A DNA stretch of 44,240 nt, from the NCBI GenBank assembly GCA_964505725.1, contig CAZDJK010000024.1, positions 1 to 44,240 of the forward strand, given 5' to 3'. Source of the stretch: CAVRJC01 sp964505725. Lineage in GTDB: Bacteria; Actinomycetota; Acidimicrobiia; IMCC26256; DASPTH01. Positions within the stretch are counted from its first letter, which is position 1; each line of letters opens with the position of its first letter. The translations under genes and the position numbers were made by a program. The notes below the pieces were generated by a model, which ran no database searches, was not told the origin of the DNA, and saw only the letters and a list, made by a program, of their open reading frames with translations. Shown here in pieces: positions 1 to 7,077 of this stretch.

Positions 1-1
1 G

Positions 2-494
2 ATCCGCGGCGACGCGCGCGACGGCGTGTACCGCTTTCGCGGGATCCCGTACGGCGGGACCACAGCGGGGCGCAACCGCTGGAAGGCTCCCGCGCCGCCG
101 TCGCCCTGGAGCGGGGTGCGTGACGCAGTTGCCTTCGGGCCGGTGGGACTACCGCGCACCCGGGATGGACGGCATGGCCGGCGCGCGCCACGGCGGCGAG
201 CTGGCGTTCGTGTTCAAGACCATCGGAATGACGAGCTCGGAGGGCTTCGCCGATGTGTCGCCCTTCGAAGGCGACCGGCCGCAGGACTACGCGATGCAGG
301 ACGTCGTGAGCGAAACGTGGGTGCGCTTCGCCCACCAGGGCGACCCCAACCACGACGCGATTCCGGCCTGGCCGTCGTACACGACGGACGACCGGCCGAC
401 GATGGTCTTCGACGACGAGGTGAGGCTCGTGCACGACCCCGACGCCCTCGTGCGCGTCGCGTACGAGCGGGTGCCGCCAGAACGCTGGATGTGA
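2..494 (+). pseudogene. Type B carboxylesterase remnant, middle deleted and frameshifted
   Basis: Two pieces of one carboxylesterase lie in different frames. From base 2 (frame 2) the window enters a typical N-terminal strand region, VYRFRGIPYGG followed by RWKAPAPPSPWSG, until about base 141. From about base 150 the reading moves to frame 3 and shows the C-terminal part: YRAPGMDGM, then GARHGGELAFVF, the equivalent of the catalytic-His segment (HALELPFVF) of para-nitrobenzyl esterases, ending with WM and TGA at 492-494. The roughly 350 residues between them, which should carry the oxyanion hole and the catalytic Ser and Glu, are absent. The protein therefore cannot be an active esterase of this family. 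The window edge cuts the 5' end. Either the gene decayed by an internal deletion, or the assembly collapsed here. Confidence 0.75.
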
Positions 495-522
495 GCGGCC
501 GTGGGCTGCGCGCGGGCGGACG

Positions 523-1551
523 TCAGCCGAGCGCGCGTGCGAGCACCGGCACGTCGGCGAGCGACCGGTAGAGGTCGTTCAGATGCGTGCACGACACCGG
601 CCCGCGGCTCAGCGCCTTCACCGCGGTGCGGAGGTCGCCCGCGCGATGGCCGACGATGAGCTGCGCGCTGCCCGCCGCGTATGGGCAGTCGGAGGCGAAC
701 GGCAGCGTGCGTGGGGTCGCCTCCATCTCGAGTACCACGAACGTCTCGCCGTCGAGGACCGCGGTCACCGCATACTCGTGCACGACCCGCTCGGTGAGGT
801 CGGGGTCGGTCGTGCTGTCGCGGAACATGGTGTCGACCATGACCCGGTCTCGGTCGCGCCACACGTCGAGCCGGCGGAGCCGGCGGCTCTGCCGGTGACC
901 GAGCGGCGCCATGGCGTGCCACGCGAGCTCGTCGCCGGGCACCACGAGCTCGGGTGCGACGGCAGGGTCGGGGTCGAATGCCGACGCGGCACCCATCTCG
1001 ACACTGCTCGCAGCGGCGCCACCGGCGCGCCAGCCTGCGCACACGTCGGTCTGGGTGAAGCGCGGCGCTGCGCCCTCGGGCATCGGCGGCCGGGGCGGGT
1101 CGGGCAACCCGAGCAGCACGCGCTCGCGCAACGCGCCGTAGCCACCGGGTGCCGGCGCGCCCGCGAGGTCGTCGACCAGCCAACCGAGCGGCGTGCCCGC
1201 GACACGCACCAGCAGGTCTTTGATCCCCGAGCGCATGGCGAAGCTCGCGTGCGCACCGACGAGGTCGGTGCAGCTCGGTGTGTCGGGTGACTGCTCGACC
1301 GACGCGAACCGGCCGTCGGAACCAATGGTGACCAGGAGTGACGCTTCGCCGACAACGGACGCGTCGCCGTCGGCCGCGGTGAGCAGGTCGCGCGCCCGGC
1401 CCTCGACCGACGACGCGCCGAGGAATGCGCCCTCGTTGCCCCGCGTGGCGTCGAGGTTGCTGGTTCGGCGCACCGACCTGGCGCGGCGGGACGGCGCCGC
1501 CTCCTGCACGGGGCCGGGCAACTCGTACGGATACGGTTCGACTGCAATCAC
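523..1551 (-). CDS. DUF2889 domain protein (first copy)
   Basis: This 342-residue protein of unknown function belongs to the DUF2889 family. The C-terminal signature is CTHLNDLYRSLADVP, preceded by a conserved core with HEYAVTAVLDGETFVVLEMEATPRTLPF. A second copy lies at 24375-25442, with CTHLNDTLRALEDIP at the same place and the shared block FRDS...DG(E/Y)...HEY. No signal peptide or membrane segment is visible. The start is GTG at 1551: an AACGTA hexamer (TACGTT on the coding strand) lies 6 nt upstream and there is no Shine-Dalgarno sequence, so the mRNA is probably leaderless. In actinobacteria the family often sits near lipid or CoA genes, and here the CaiB transferase is the upstream neighbour. 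That fits, but it does not define a reaction. Confidence 0.85.
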   Translation of the reverse strand: MIAVEPYPYELPGPVQEAAPSRRARSVRRTSNLDATRGNEGAFLGASSVEGRARDLLTAADGDASVVGEASLLVTIGSDGRFASVEQSPDTPSCTDLVGAHASFAMRSGIKDLLVRVAGTPLGWLVDDLAGAPAPGGYGALRERVLLGLPDPPRPPMPEGAAPRFTQTDVCAGWRAGGAAASSVEMGAASAFDPDPAVAPELVVPGDELAWHAMAPLGHRQSRRLRRLDVWRDRDRVMVDTMFRDSTTDPDLTERVVHEYAVTAVLDGETFVVLEMEATPRTLPFASDCPYAAGSAQLIVGHRAGDLRTAVKALSRGPVSCTHLNDLYRSLADVPVLARALG

Positions 1552-1557
1552 GGGGCC

Positions 1558-1563
1558 AACGTA
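1558..1563 (-). promoter_or_regulatory. -10 box of a leaderless DUF2889 transcript
   Basis: TACGTT on the minus strand ends 6 nt before the GTG start at 1551. This places the expected transcription start on the start codon itself. No convincing -35 hexamer is visible. Confidence 0.5.
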
Positions 1564-1573
1564 GCCATCCCCT

Positions 1574-1592
1574 GTGGCTCGAGGCGAGCCAC
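1574..1592. terminator. Perfect 8-bp hairpin between DUF2889 and CaiB genes
   Basis: GTGGCTCG, loop AGG, CGAGCCAC. It lies about 100 nt beyond the stop of the minus-strand CaiB gene and just upstream of the DUF2889 promoter. This position would let it end CaiB transcription. No T-run follows, so the terminator role is inferred. Confidence 0.35.
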
Positions 1593-1694
1593 CTGCCAGC
1601 GCTTCACGCGTTGCCCTCGAAGCTCATCGTCCACCCCTCGTGCTCATGGCACGCCCGGCTGGTCCGGCGAGCGATGCGCCCAGCGTGGCACACC

Positions 1695-4034
1695 TCACCA
1701 CGCGATCACCCCGTCGGCGCGCAACCCCTCGATGGCGGCATCGTCGTAGCCGAGCTCCGTGAGGATGGCGCGCGTGTCAGCGCCGAGCACCGGAGGCGGC
1801 CCCGCGACGCGCGCCGGCGTGGCCGAGAAGTCGACCAGGAGGCCGGGCTGCTCGAGGCGTCCCCACACCGGATGGTCGAACGCGACCACCCGACCGCGCG
1901 CCACCGCGTCGGCGTCGTTCCAGAGGCGCGTCGCACCGTCGAGCTCCGACACCTCGCACGGCACGCCGGCGGCGTCGAGCGCGGCGAACCACTCGGCTGC
2001 CGAGCGCGCACGGAACACCGGCTCGAGCTCGGCCGCGAGCGCGTCACCGTTGCCGGCGCGCGACGATGCGTCCGCGAAGCGCGGATCGGAAGCCAGCGCT
2101 TCGAGACCGGTCGCCGTGCAGAGCGTCCCCCAGTGCTGCTCGTCGTCGGCCACGACGCACAGCCACCCGTCGGCGGTCTCGAAGAGACGGTGCAGCGGGC
2201 CGAGCCCCATCTGCCGCGCGTCGAGATGGGGGCGCGTCGAGAGCTCAGGCGGCCCCACGAACGCGTCCGACGCGAGGAACATGCCGGCGGTGAGGATGTC
2301 GGCGTCGATCTTGTGGCTGGTCGGTTCCTCGGCGCGGTCGCGCGCGAGCAGCGCTTCGAGCACTCCGACGATCGACAGCATGCCGGTAGCGGCGTCGCAC
2401 ATCCCGAATCGGTACCAGGTCGGGTGACCGCCGTTGGGCGTCGCACCCTGCTCGTACTCGTGGCCGCAGACCGCCTGGCCCATCTGGTCGACGCCGGGCC
2501 AGGTGGCCAGCGGGCCCGAGCTGCCGTACGCGGTGACGTGACAGAACACGATGCGCGGGTTCACGGCGCGGGCCTGCTCGTAGCCGAACCCGAGCCGCTC
2601 GGCCACGCCGGTGCGGAGGTTGTAGTGCAGCACGTCGGACAACGCGACGAGCTCGCGCGCGATGCGTTGGCCCGCTTCCGACTTGAGGTCGATCGCGATG
2701 CTGCGCTTGCCGCGCTGGCACGCCACCCATGTGGACTCGCCTGGATTGCCGACGCCGAGCCCGACGGGGTCCACCTTGATCACGTCGGCACCGAGGTCGC
2801 CGAGGATCATCGGTCCGAACGGCCCGGCCAGCGCGGTGCCGAAGTCGACCACCCGCAGCCCGGCGAGCGGCCCGCGCGCGGCAGGATCGGCGCCCGGTGC
2901 GGGCGCCGTCTCGCCCAGAGCGCGCAGCACCGCGGTCGACGAACGTAGCGACGCGGAGTGCTCGCCCACTGCCGGCGGCGGTGCGGGCGAGAAAGTGGGC
3001 GGGTCTGCGCTCGTGCGGAAGGCGCGGCCGAGCTGGCGCACCGGGCCGACGCCGGGCACGTCGACCACCGTGACCGCGCCGTTGTGGACGAGCTGCGGAT
3101 GGTCGAGGGCCGCTTCCGCGGAGCCGACCGGCTGGCACGACACGTCGGCCGCTTGCAGCAGCGCCACCCATTCGTCGCGCGGCCGCTGCAAGTAGAGCTC
3201 TCGCACGGCGTCGAAATAGGCCCTGCGGTCGTCATAGTCGCCGAAGGCGGCCGCCATCATGTTGATCTCGCCCGGATCGCGCCCGAGGTGCGCGAGCGCG
3301 ACCGGCACGCCCTGGGGCATCGGGTGGAACCACTCGCCGTCGGCCGCTTCGAAGCAGGGCGTCGGCGGCAGCTCCTTCACGCGCCACAGCTCGTGCAGCG
3401 GTGGCGTCGGCCGCTCGGCCCGCTTCCATACCTGGGTCATCCAGAGGAGGCCACCCTGCGCCAGCGACGTCTCCACCCCCTGGCCGCGCCCGGTGCGCTC
3501 GCGCGCGAGCAGCGCGGCGCGGATGCCCACCGACGCGAGCAGGGCCGCGCCGAAGCTCGGTAGCGGCGTGTGCAGGAACACCGGGCCCGGCCGCAGTCCC
3601 GGCTGCTCGTTCTGCATACCGAGGCGCGCCTGCACGAGACCGTCGTGAGCAGGCCGGTCGCGATCCGCGCCCGTGCGCCCGTACCCGGTGATCGAGCAGT
3701 ACACGAGCGCGGGATTCACCGCGCGCAGCGTGGGCTCGTCGATGCCGAGGCGCGCGGTGACGCCGGGCGCGTAGCTTTCCACCAACACGTCGGCCTCGCG
3801 CAGGATGGCGACGAACGCGTCGGCGTCGTCCTTGGCGTACAGGTCGAGCACGACGCTGCGCTTGCCGCGGTCCCACACCGTGTATCCCGCCATCGATCGA
3901 GACGGATCTCCACCCGGCGGCTCCACCTTGACGACCGTCGCGCCGCGGTCGGCGAGCAGCATGGTGGTGACCGCACCCGCGATGCCCGACGAGAGGTCGA
4001 CGACACCGAGCCCTTCCATCGGAAGCTCACCCAT
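1695..4034 (-). CDS. Fused two-domain CaiB/BaiF CoA transferase (first copy)
   Basis: The 779 residues hold two full family III CoA-transferase halves, about 5-345 and 388-779. Such enzymes move CoA between an acyl-CoA and a free carboxylate through an Asp-linked anhydride. Each half begins with the usual strand (GLGVVDLSSGIAGAV; GLRVVDFGTALAGPFG) and carries GATVVKVEPPGGDP or GADVIKVDPVG, then WDRGKRSVVLDL or CQRGKRSIAIDL. The catalytic Asp position reads VETS in the N-half (Glu188) and IDAD in the C-half (Asp577), so only the C-terminal site looks canonical. The start ATG at 4034 overlaps the TGA of the upstream SDR by one base (TGATG), indicating translational coupling. The longer open frame reaching 4475 merely reads through the SDR gene. 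Canonical homologues are single-domain dimers of about 400 residues. The substrate is unknown. Confidence 0.88.
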   Translation of the reverse strand: MGELPMEGLGVVDLSSGIAGAVTTMLLADRGATVVKVEPPGGDPSRSMAGYTVWDRGKRSVVLDLYAKDDADAFVAILREADVLVESYAPGVTARLGIDEPTLRAVNPALVYCSITGYGRTGADRDRPAHDGLVQARLGMQNEQPGLRPGPVFLHTPLPSFGAALLASVGIRAALLARERTGRGQGVETSLAQGGLLWMTQVWKRAERPTPPLHELWRVKELPPTPCFEAADGEWFHPMPQGVPVALAHLGRDPGEINMMAAAFGDYDDRRAYFDAVRELYLQRPRDEWVALLQAADVSCQPVGSAEAALDHPQLVHNGAVTVVDVPGVGPVRQLGRAFRTSADPPTFSPAPPPAVGEHSASLRSSTAVLRALGETAPAPGADPAARGPLAGLRVVDFGTALAGPFGPMILGDLGADVIKVDPVGLGVGNPGESTWVACQRGKRSIAIDLKSEAGQRIARELVALSDVLHYNLRTGVAERLGFGYEQARAVNPRIVFCHVTAYGSSGPLATWPGVDQMGQAVCGHEYEQGATPNGGHPTWYRFGMCDAATGMLSIVGVLEALLARDRAEEPTSHKIDADILTAGMFLASDAFVGPPELSTRPHLDARQMGLGPLHRLFETADGWLCVVADDEQHWGTLCTATGLEALASDPRFADASSRAGNGDALAAELEPVFRARSAAEWFAALDAAGVPCEVSELDGATRLWNDADAVARGRVVAFDHPVWGRLEQPGLLVDFSATPARVAGPPPVLGADTRAILTELGYDDAAIEGLRADGVIAW

Positions 4035-4804
4035 CAGAACGGCTTCTTGGTGAACCCGCCGTCGACGAGCATCGTCTGGCCGGTCACGAAGCTCGCCTGG
4101 TCGGAGCACAGGAAGAGCGCCATGTCGGCGAGGTCCTCCATGCGTCCGAGTCGCTTCACGAGCTGACCACCCACGAGCGCGTCCTCGATGCCCGCGCGCG
4201 CGGGGTCGTGCATCCACTCGACGGCCGCCTCCGAGTCGACCAGGCCGGGTGCGATGCCGTTGACGCGGATGCCGTCGGACGCGAGCTCGGCTGCGAGCGA
4301 GACCGTCAGCGCGTTGAGCGCGAGCTTCGATACGCCGTACGCGCCGCCGCCCATGTACGCGGCCATCGACGAGTGGTTCACGATCGCGCCGCCGCCGCGA
4401 GCAGCCATCGCCGCGCGGCAGGCGATCGAGCAGGTGAGGGCGCCCATCACGTTCACGTCGAGCACCCGGCGCCACTGCGGCAGCGCCTCACGCGTGAATG
4501 ACGCCTGCGCGTGATGCAGGTGGACCCCTGCGTTGTTCACCAGGATGTCGATGCCGCCGAGCTGCGCCGCCGCCTCGGCGGCCATGCGCTCGGCGCCGTC
4601 GGCGTCGGTCACGTCCATCTCCACCGATATGGCGCGCGCGCCCAGGCCTTCGAGCTCGTTCACCACACGCTCGCCGGCGGCCGGATCGAGGTCGGCCACC
4701 GCCACCGCGGCGCCCTCCGCCGCGAAGCGACGGCCGTACGTCCGGCCGATGCCGGCGCCGCCGCCCGTGATCACCACGACCTTGCCCTCGAAGCGCCGGT
4801 CCAC
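4034..4804 (-). CDS. SDR family oxidoreductase
   Basis: A 256-residue classical short-chain dehydrogenase. The NAD(P) motif is TGGGAGIG near residue 14, NNAG follows around residue 90, and the catalytic set is Ser in NHSSM with Tyr-Lys in YGVSK. The C-terminal NGIAPG and FVTGQTMLVDGG segments are typical of FabG-like members. ADLDP after strand 2 suggests an acidic residue that favours NAD(H). The start is GTG at 4804 with a GGGGGAG Shine-Dalgarno just upstream. The gene is the first of a two-gene unit with the CaiB fusion (one-base overlap). This pairing suggests oxidation of the hydroxyacyl or alcohol intermediate whose CoA ester the transferase handles. That role is inferred. Confidence 0.9.
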   Translation of the reverse strand: MDRRFEGKVVVITGGGAGIGRTYGRRFAAEGAAVAVADLDPAAGERVVNELEGLGARAISVEMDVTDADGAERMAAEAAAQLGGIDILVNNAGVHLHHAQASFTREALPQWRRVLDVNVMGALTCSIACRAAMAARGGGAIVNHSSMAAYMGGGAYGVSKLALNALTVSLAAELASDGIRVNGIAPGLVDSEAAVEWMHDPARAGIEDALVGGQLVKRLGRMEDLADMALFLCSDQASFVTGQTMLVDGGFTKKPF

Positions 4805-4897
4805 CCGCTCCCCCTTCCGATCGCCGGGCGCCGTGGCGGCGCCTCATGATGGTGCACCGTACGCCGTGGGCCGCCGAGCCGCGCCAGACTGCGGGAC

Positions 4898-5674
4898 GTG
4901 CAGGAGCTTCGCAACCGGGTGGCCGTCGTCACCGGCGCGGCGAGCGGGATCGGTCTCGGGATCGCGACCGCGTTCGCGTCGGAGGGCATGCGGGTGGTGA
5001 TGGCCGACGTCGACGAGCGTCGGCTCGAGCGCGCGGCGGCGCGCCTTCGCGACACGGGCGCCGAGGTCGCGAGCGCGACCTGCGACGTCGCCGATCCGGC
5101 GGCGGTCGACGCACTCGCCGACCTCGCGCTCGGCCGCTTCGGCCGCGTGCACGTGGTCTGTAACAACGCGGGCGTCATCCGGCCGGGGCGGACGTGGGAG
5201 CTGCCGCTCGACGACTGGAACTTCGTGCTGCGCGTGAACCTCCTCGGCGTGGTGCACGGCGTGCACACGTTCGTGCCACTCATCCTCGCGACCGGCGAGG
5301 AGGGCCACGTGGTGAACGTCTCGTCAATGGCCGCAGTCGTGCCCGTCCCCGGCATCGGCCCCTACAACGTGTCGAAGCACGGCGTGCTCGCGCTGAGCGA
5401 GGTCTTGAGCGCCGAGCTCGAGGCGACCGGCGCGCCGGTCGGGGTGAGCGTGGTGATGCCGGGCCGCGTGCGCACCGCGCTCGGGCGCGTAGGCGACGCT
5501 GACGACGACGACGACGTGCCGCCCTCAACGGCCGAGCCCGGCGTGCTCGAACCCGCCGACGTCGCGAGCGCGGTAGTCGCCGCGATGCGCGACCGCCGGC
5601 TCTACGTGTTCACGCACCCCGAGCGCATCGCCGACGCCGAAGCCCGCTTCGCGCGCATCACGCGCCCACAGTGA
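4898..5674 (+). CDS. SDR family oxidoreductase
   Basis: A 258-residue SDR with TGAASGIG near the N-terminus, NNAG, and the catalytic SSM...YNVSK. The C-terminus carries RLYVFTHPE, which is typical of the SDR subgroup found with steroid and terpenoid catabolism genes in actinobacteria. A run of five Asp (DADDDDDVPP) interrupts the substrate loop. The start is taken as GTG 4898, because no other start precedes the Rossmann motif in frame. The gene is divergent from the SDR/CaiB unit across 93 bases and 46 bases ahead of another SDR in the same orientation. The substrate cannot be told from sequence. Confidence 0.88.
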   Translation: MQELRNRVAVVTGAASGIGLGIATAFASEGMRVVMADVDERRLERAAARLRDTGAEVASATCDVADPAAVDALADLALGRFGRVHVVCNNAGVIRPGRTWELPLDDWNFVLRVNLLGVVHGVHTFVPLILATGEEGHVVNVSSMAAVVPVPGIGPYNVSKHGVLALSEVLSAELEATGAPVGVSVVMPGRVRTALGRVGDADDDDDVPPSTAEPGVLEPADVASAVVAAMRDRRLYVFTHPERIADAEARFARITRPQ

Positions 5675-5708
5675 CCGCGGCCCTGGTGCACGGCTCGCGC
5701 CGCCGGGT

Positions 5709-5714
5709 TAGGTT
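5709..5714 (+). promoter_or_regulatory. -10 box of a leaderless SDR transcript
   Basis: TAGGTT ends exactly 6 nt before the ATG at 5721, and no Shine-Dalgarno lies between. The hexamer and the following CGC match the elements upstream of 42093 and, nearly, 21718. Confidence 0.55.
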
Positions 5715-5720
5715 CGCGAC

Positions 5721-6479
5721 ATGAAGCTGCGGGACAAGGTCGTCGTCGTCACGGGATCGGGCAACGGCATCGGCGAGGCGTGCGCACGGCGCTTCAGCGC
5801 CGAAGGCGCCAAGGTGGTGGTCACGGATATCGAGGCGGATGCTGTCGCGCGCGTCGCGTCGGACGTCGGGAGCGTCGGCCTCGCCACCGACATCACCGTT
5901 GAGGACAACGTGAAGGCGGTCGCCGACCTCGCGCGGCGCACGTACGGCGACATCGACGTGTGGTTCAGCAACGCCGGGTACTCCGGGCCACCGCAACCCG
6001 GCGACCTCCAGAGCAACGACGTGTGGGACATGACGTGGCACCTGCACGTGATGTCGCACGTCTACGCGGTGCGCGAGGTCGGGCCGTCGATGTTGGCCCG
6101 CGGCGACGGCTACCTACTCCAAACCGCGTCGGTGATCTCGCTGTCGGCGCAGGCCGACAAGGTCACGTACTCCGTCACCAAGCACGCGGCGCTCGCGCTG
6201 TCGGAATGGCTCGCGATCCACTACCGACCCCGCGGCGTGAAGGTGTCGTGCTTCTGCCCCGGCCCGATGATGACGCGAATGCTACGCGCCAACGAGTTCC
6301 CCGCCGACCACCCGGCGATGACGATGGCACTCACACCCGACCAGGTCGCCGATCTGCTGGTCGACGCGATTGACGCCGAGCGCTTCCTGGTGCTGAGCCA
6401 TCCGGAGCTCGGCAACAGCCTGGCCGACAAGGCTGCCGACTACGACGCCTGGATCGACGGGATGTCGCCGCGCGCCTGA
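5721..6479 (+). CDS. SDR family oxidoreductase
   Basis: A 252-residue SDR with TGSGNGIG, then SNAG in place of NNAG, and catalytic Ser in TASVISLS with YSVTK. FCPGPMMTRML is the PG motif after the active site. The C-terminus FLVLSHPELGNSLADKAADYDAW resembles that of the preceding SDR (YVFTHPE), so the two are probably paralogues of one subgroup. The start ATG is fixed by the TAGGTT box 6 nt upstream. The two SDRs lie in tandem, but the second has its own promoter. They could act on stereoisomers or successive intermediates of one pathway. This is inferred. Confidence 0.9.
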   Translation: MKLRDKVVVVTGSGNGIGEACARRFSAEGAKVVVTDIEADAVARVASDVGSVGLATDITVEDNVKAVADLARRTYGDIDVWFSNAGYSGPPQPGDLQSNDVWDMTWHLHVMSHVYAVREVGPSMLARGDGYLLQTASVISLSAQADKVTYSVTKHAALALSEWLAIHYRPRGVKVSCFCPGPMMTRMLRANEFPADHPAMTMALTPDQVADLLVDAIDAERFLVLSHPELGNSLADKAADYDAWIDGMSPRA

Positions 6480-6480
6480 C

Positions 6481-6677
6481 CGCGCCCGAGGCGATCGCGG
6501 CCTCGGGCGGCCGGCTCCCGACGACGTGCCGCACGGCGATCCGGTCGACGAACGCCTGCTCGCGCAGTTCCACTCGCGCGCGCGGGATATCTGCGCCCGC
6601 CCGAGCAGGTCGACATCGAGACCTACCGCGACATGCTCGCGGAGGACGAGGCCGGGCTCGCCGCGCGCAGCTCCTGA
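6481..6677 (+). pseudogene. Possible frameshifted C-terminal gene remnant
   Basis: Between the SDR stop and the minus-strand SnoaL stop there is a stretch that reads like protein only if the frame changes once. Frame 1 gives PVDERLLAQFHSRARDI. From about 6598, frame 3 gives PPEQVDIETYRDMLAEDEAG and ends in TGA at 6675-6677. Third positions are mostly G or C in both pieces. I do not recognise the family, and no start codon is evident. It could equally be non-coding sequence, so confidence is low. Confidence 0.25.
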
Positions 6678-6699
6678 GCACACCACCGACGTCGCCCCG

Positions 6700-7035
6700 T
6701 CAGGGTTGAAAGGCGGCCCCGTTCCAGTAGTCGCGGTTGTAGGCGATCTTGCCGTCGCGGAGGCGTCCGACCGACGCGCCGCGCACGCCCATCGGCTGCA
6801 TGATCCACTCCACCCAGTAGCCGTCGTCGTGGAGCGAGCTCCCGACCACCTCGAATCGAGCGTCGGGCACCTGCTCGAAACAGGCAGCCACGAACCGGCG
6901 CACGCGGCCCTTGCCCACGTTGCGGTGACCCATGGTCACGTCCTCGAAGTCGATGTCGTCGGTCATCCAGTCCATGACCTTCTCGACGTCGGTGCCGCCC
7001 CAGGCGCCCAGGTATTCCTCGATCCATGCGGTCAT
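6700..7035 (-). CDS. SnoaL-like (NTF2 fold) protein
   Basis: A 111-residue single-domain protein of the SnoaL/NTF2-like superfamily: an N-terminal helix (IEEYLGAWGGTDVEKVMDWMTDDIDFEDV), a middle segment ending in FVAACFEQVPDARFEVV, and a C-terminal sheet with YWVEWIM and RDGKIAYNRDYW. The fold forms a cone-shaped pocket used by polyketide cyclases, ketosteroid isomerases and some hydratases, but no specific catalytic set is decisive here. The ATG at 7035 is chosen over the one at 7065 because GGGAGG lies 4 nt upstream of it. The gene is divergent from the molybdopterin oxidoreductase, 42 bases away. Confidence 0.8.
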   Translation of the reverse strand: MTAWIEEYLGAWGGTDVEKVMDWMTDDIDFEDVTMGHRNVGKGRVRRFVAACFEQVPDARFEVVGSSLHDDGYWVEWIMQPMGVRGASVGRLRDGKIAYNRDYWNGAAFQP

Positions 7036-7077
7036 CCGGCCTCCCCGGCTCGTCCGATGAGTCATGATGGCAGGAAT

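Noticed and set aside
1530..1550. GGTTCGA-like sequence considered as a tRNA T-arm
   Set aside because: There is no partner stem or anticodon arm, and it lies inside the DUF2889 coding sequence.
1425..2948. 507-codon plus-strand open frame
   Set aside because: Antisense to the CaiB fusion, with a basic low-complexity composition and no recognisable domain.
4035..4475. Longer CaiB start giving 926 residues
   Set aside because: The extra 147 residues are an out-of-frame reading of the SDR gene. The overlap TGATG at 4032-4036 and the family start support ATG 4034.
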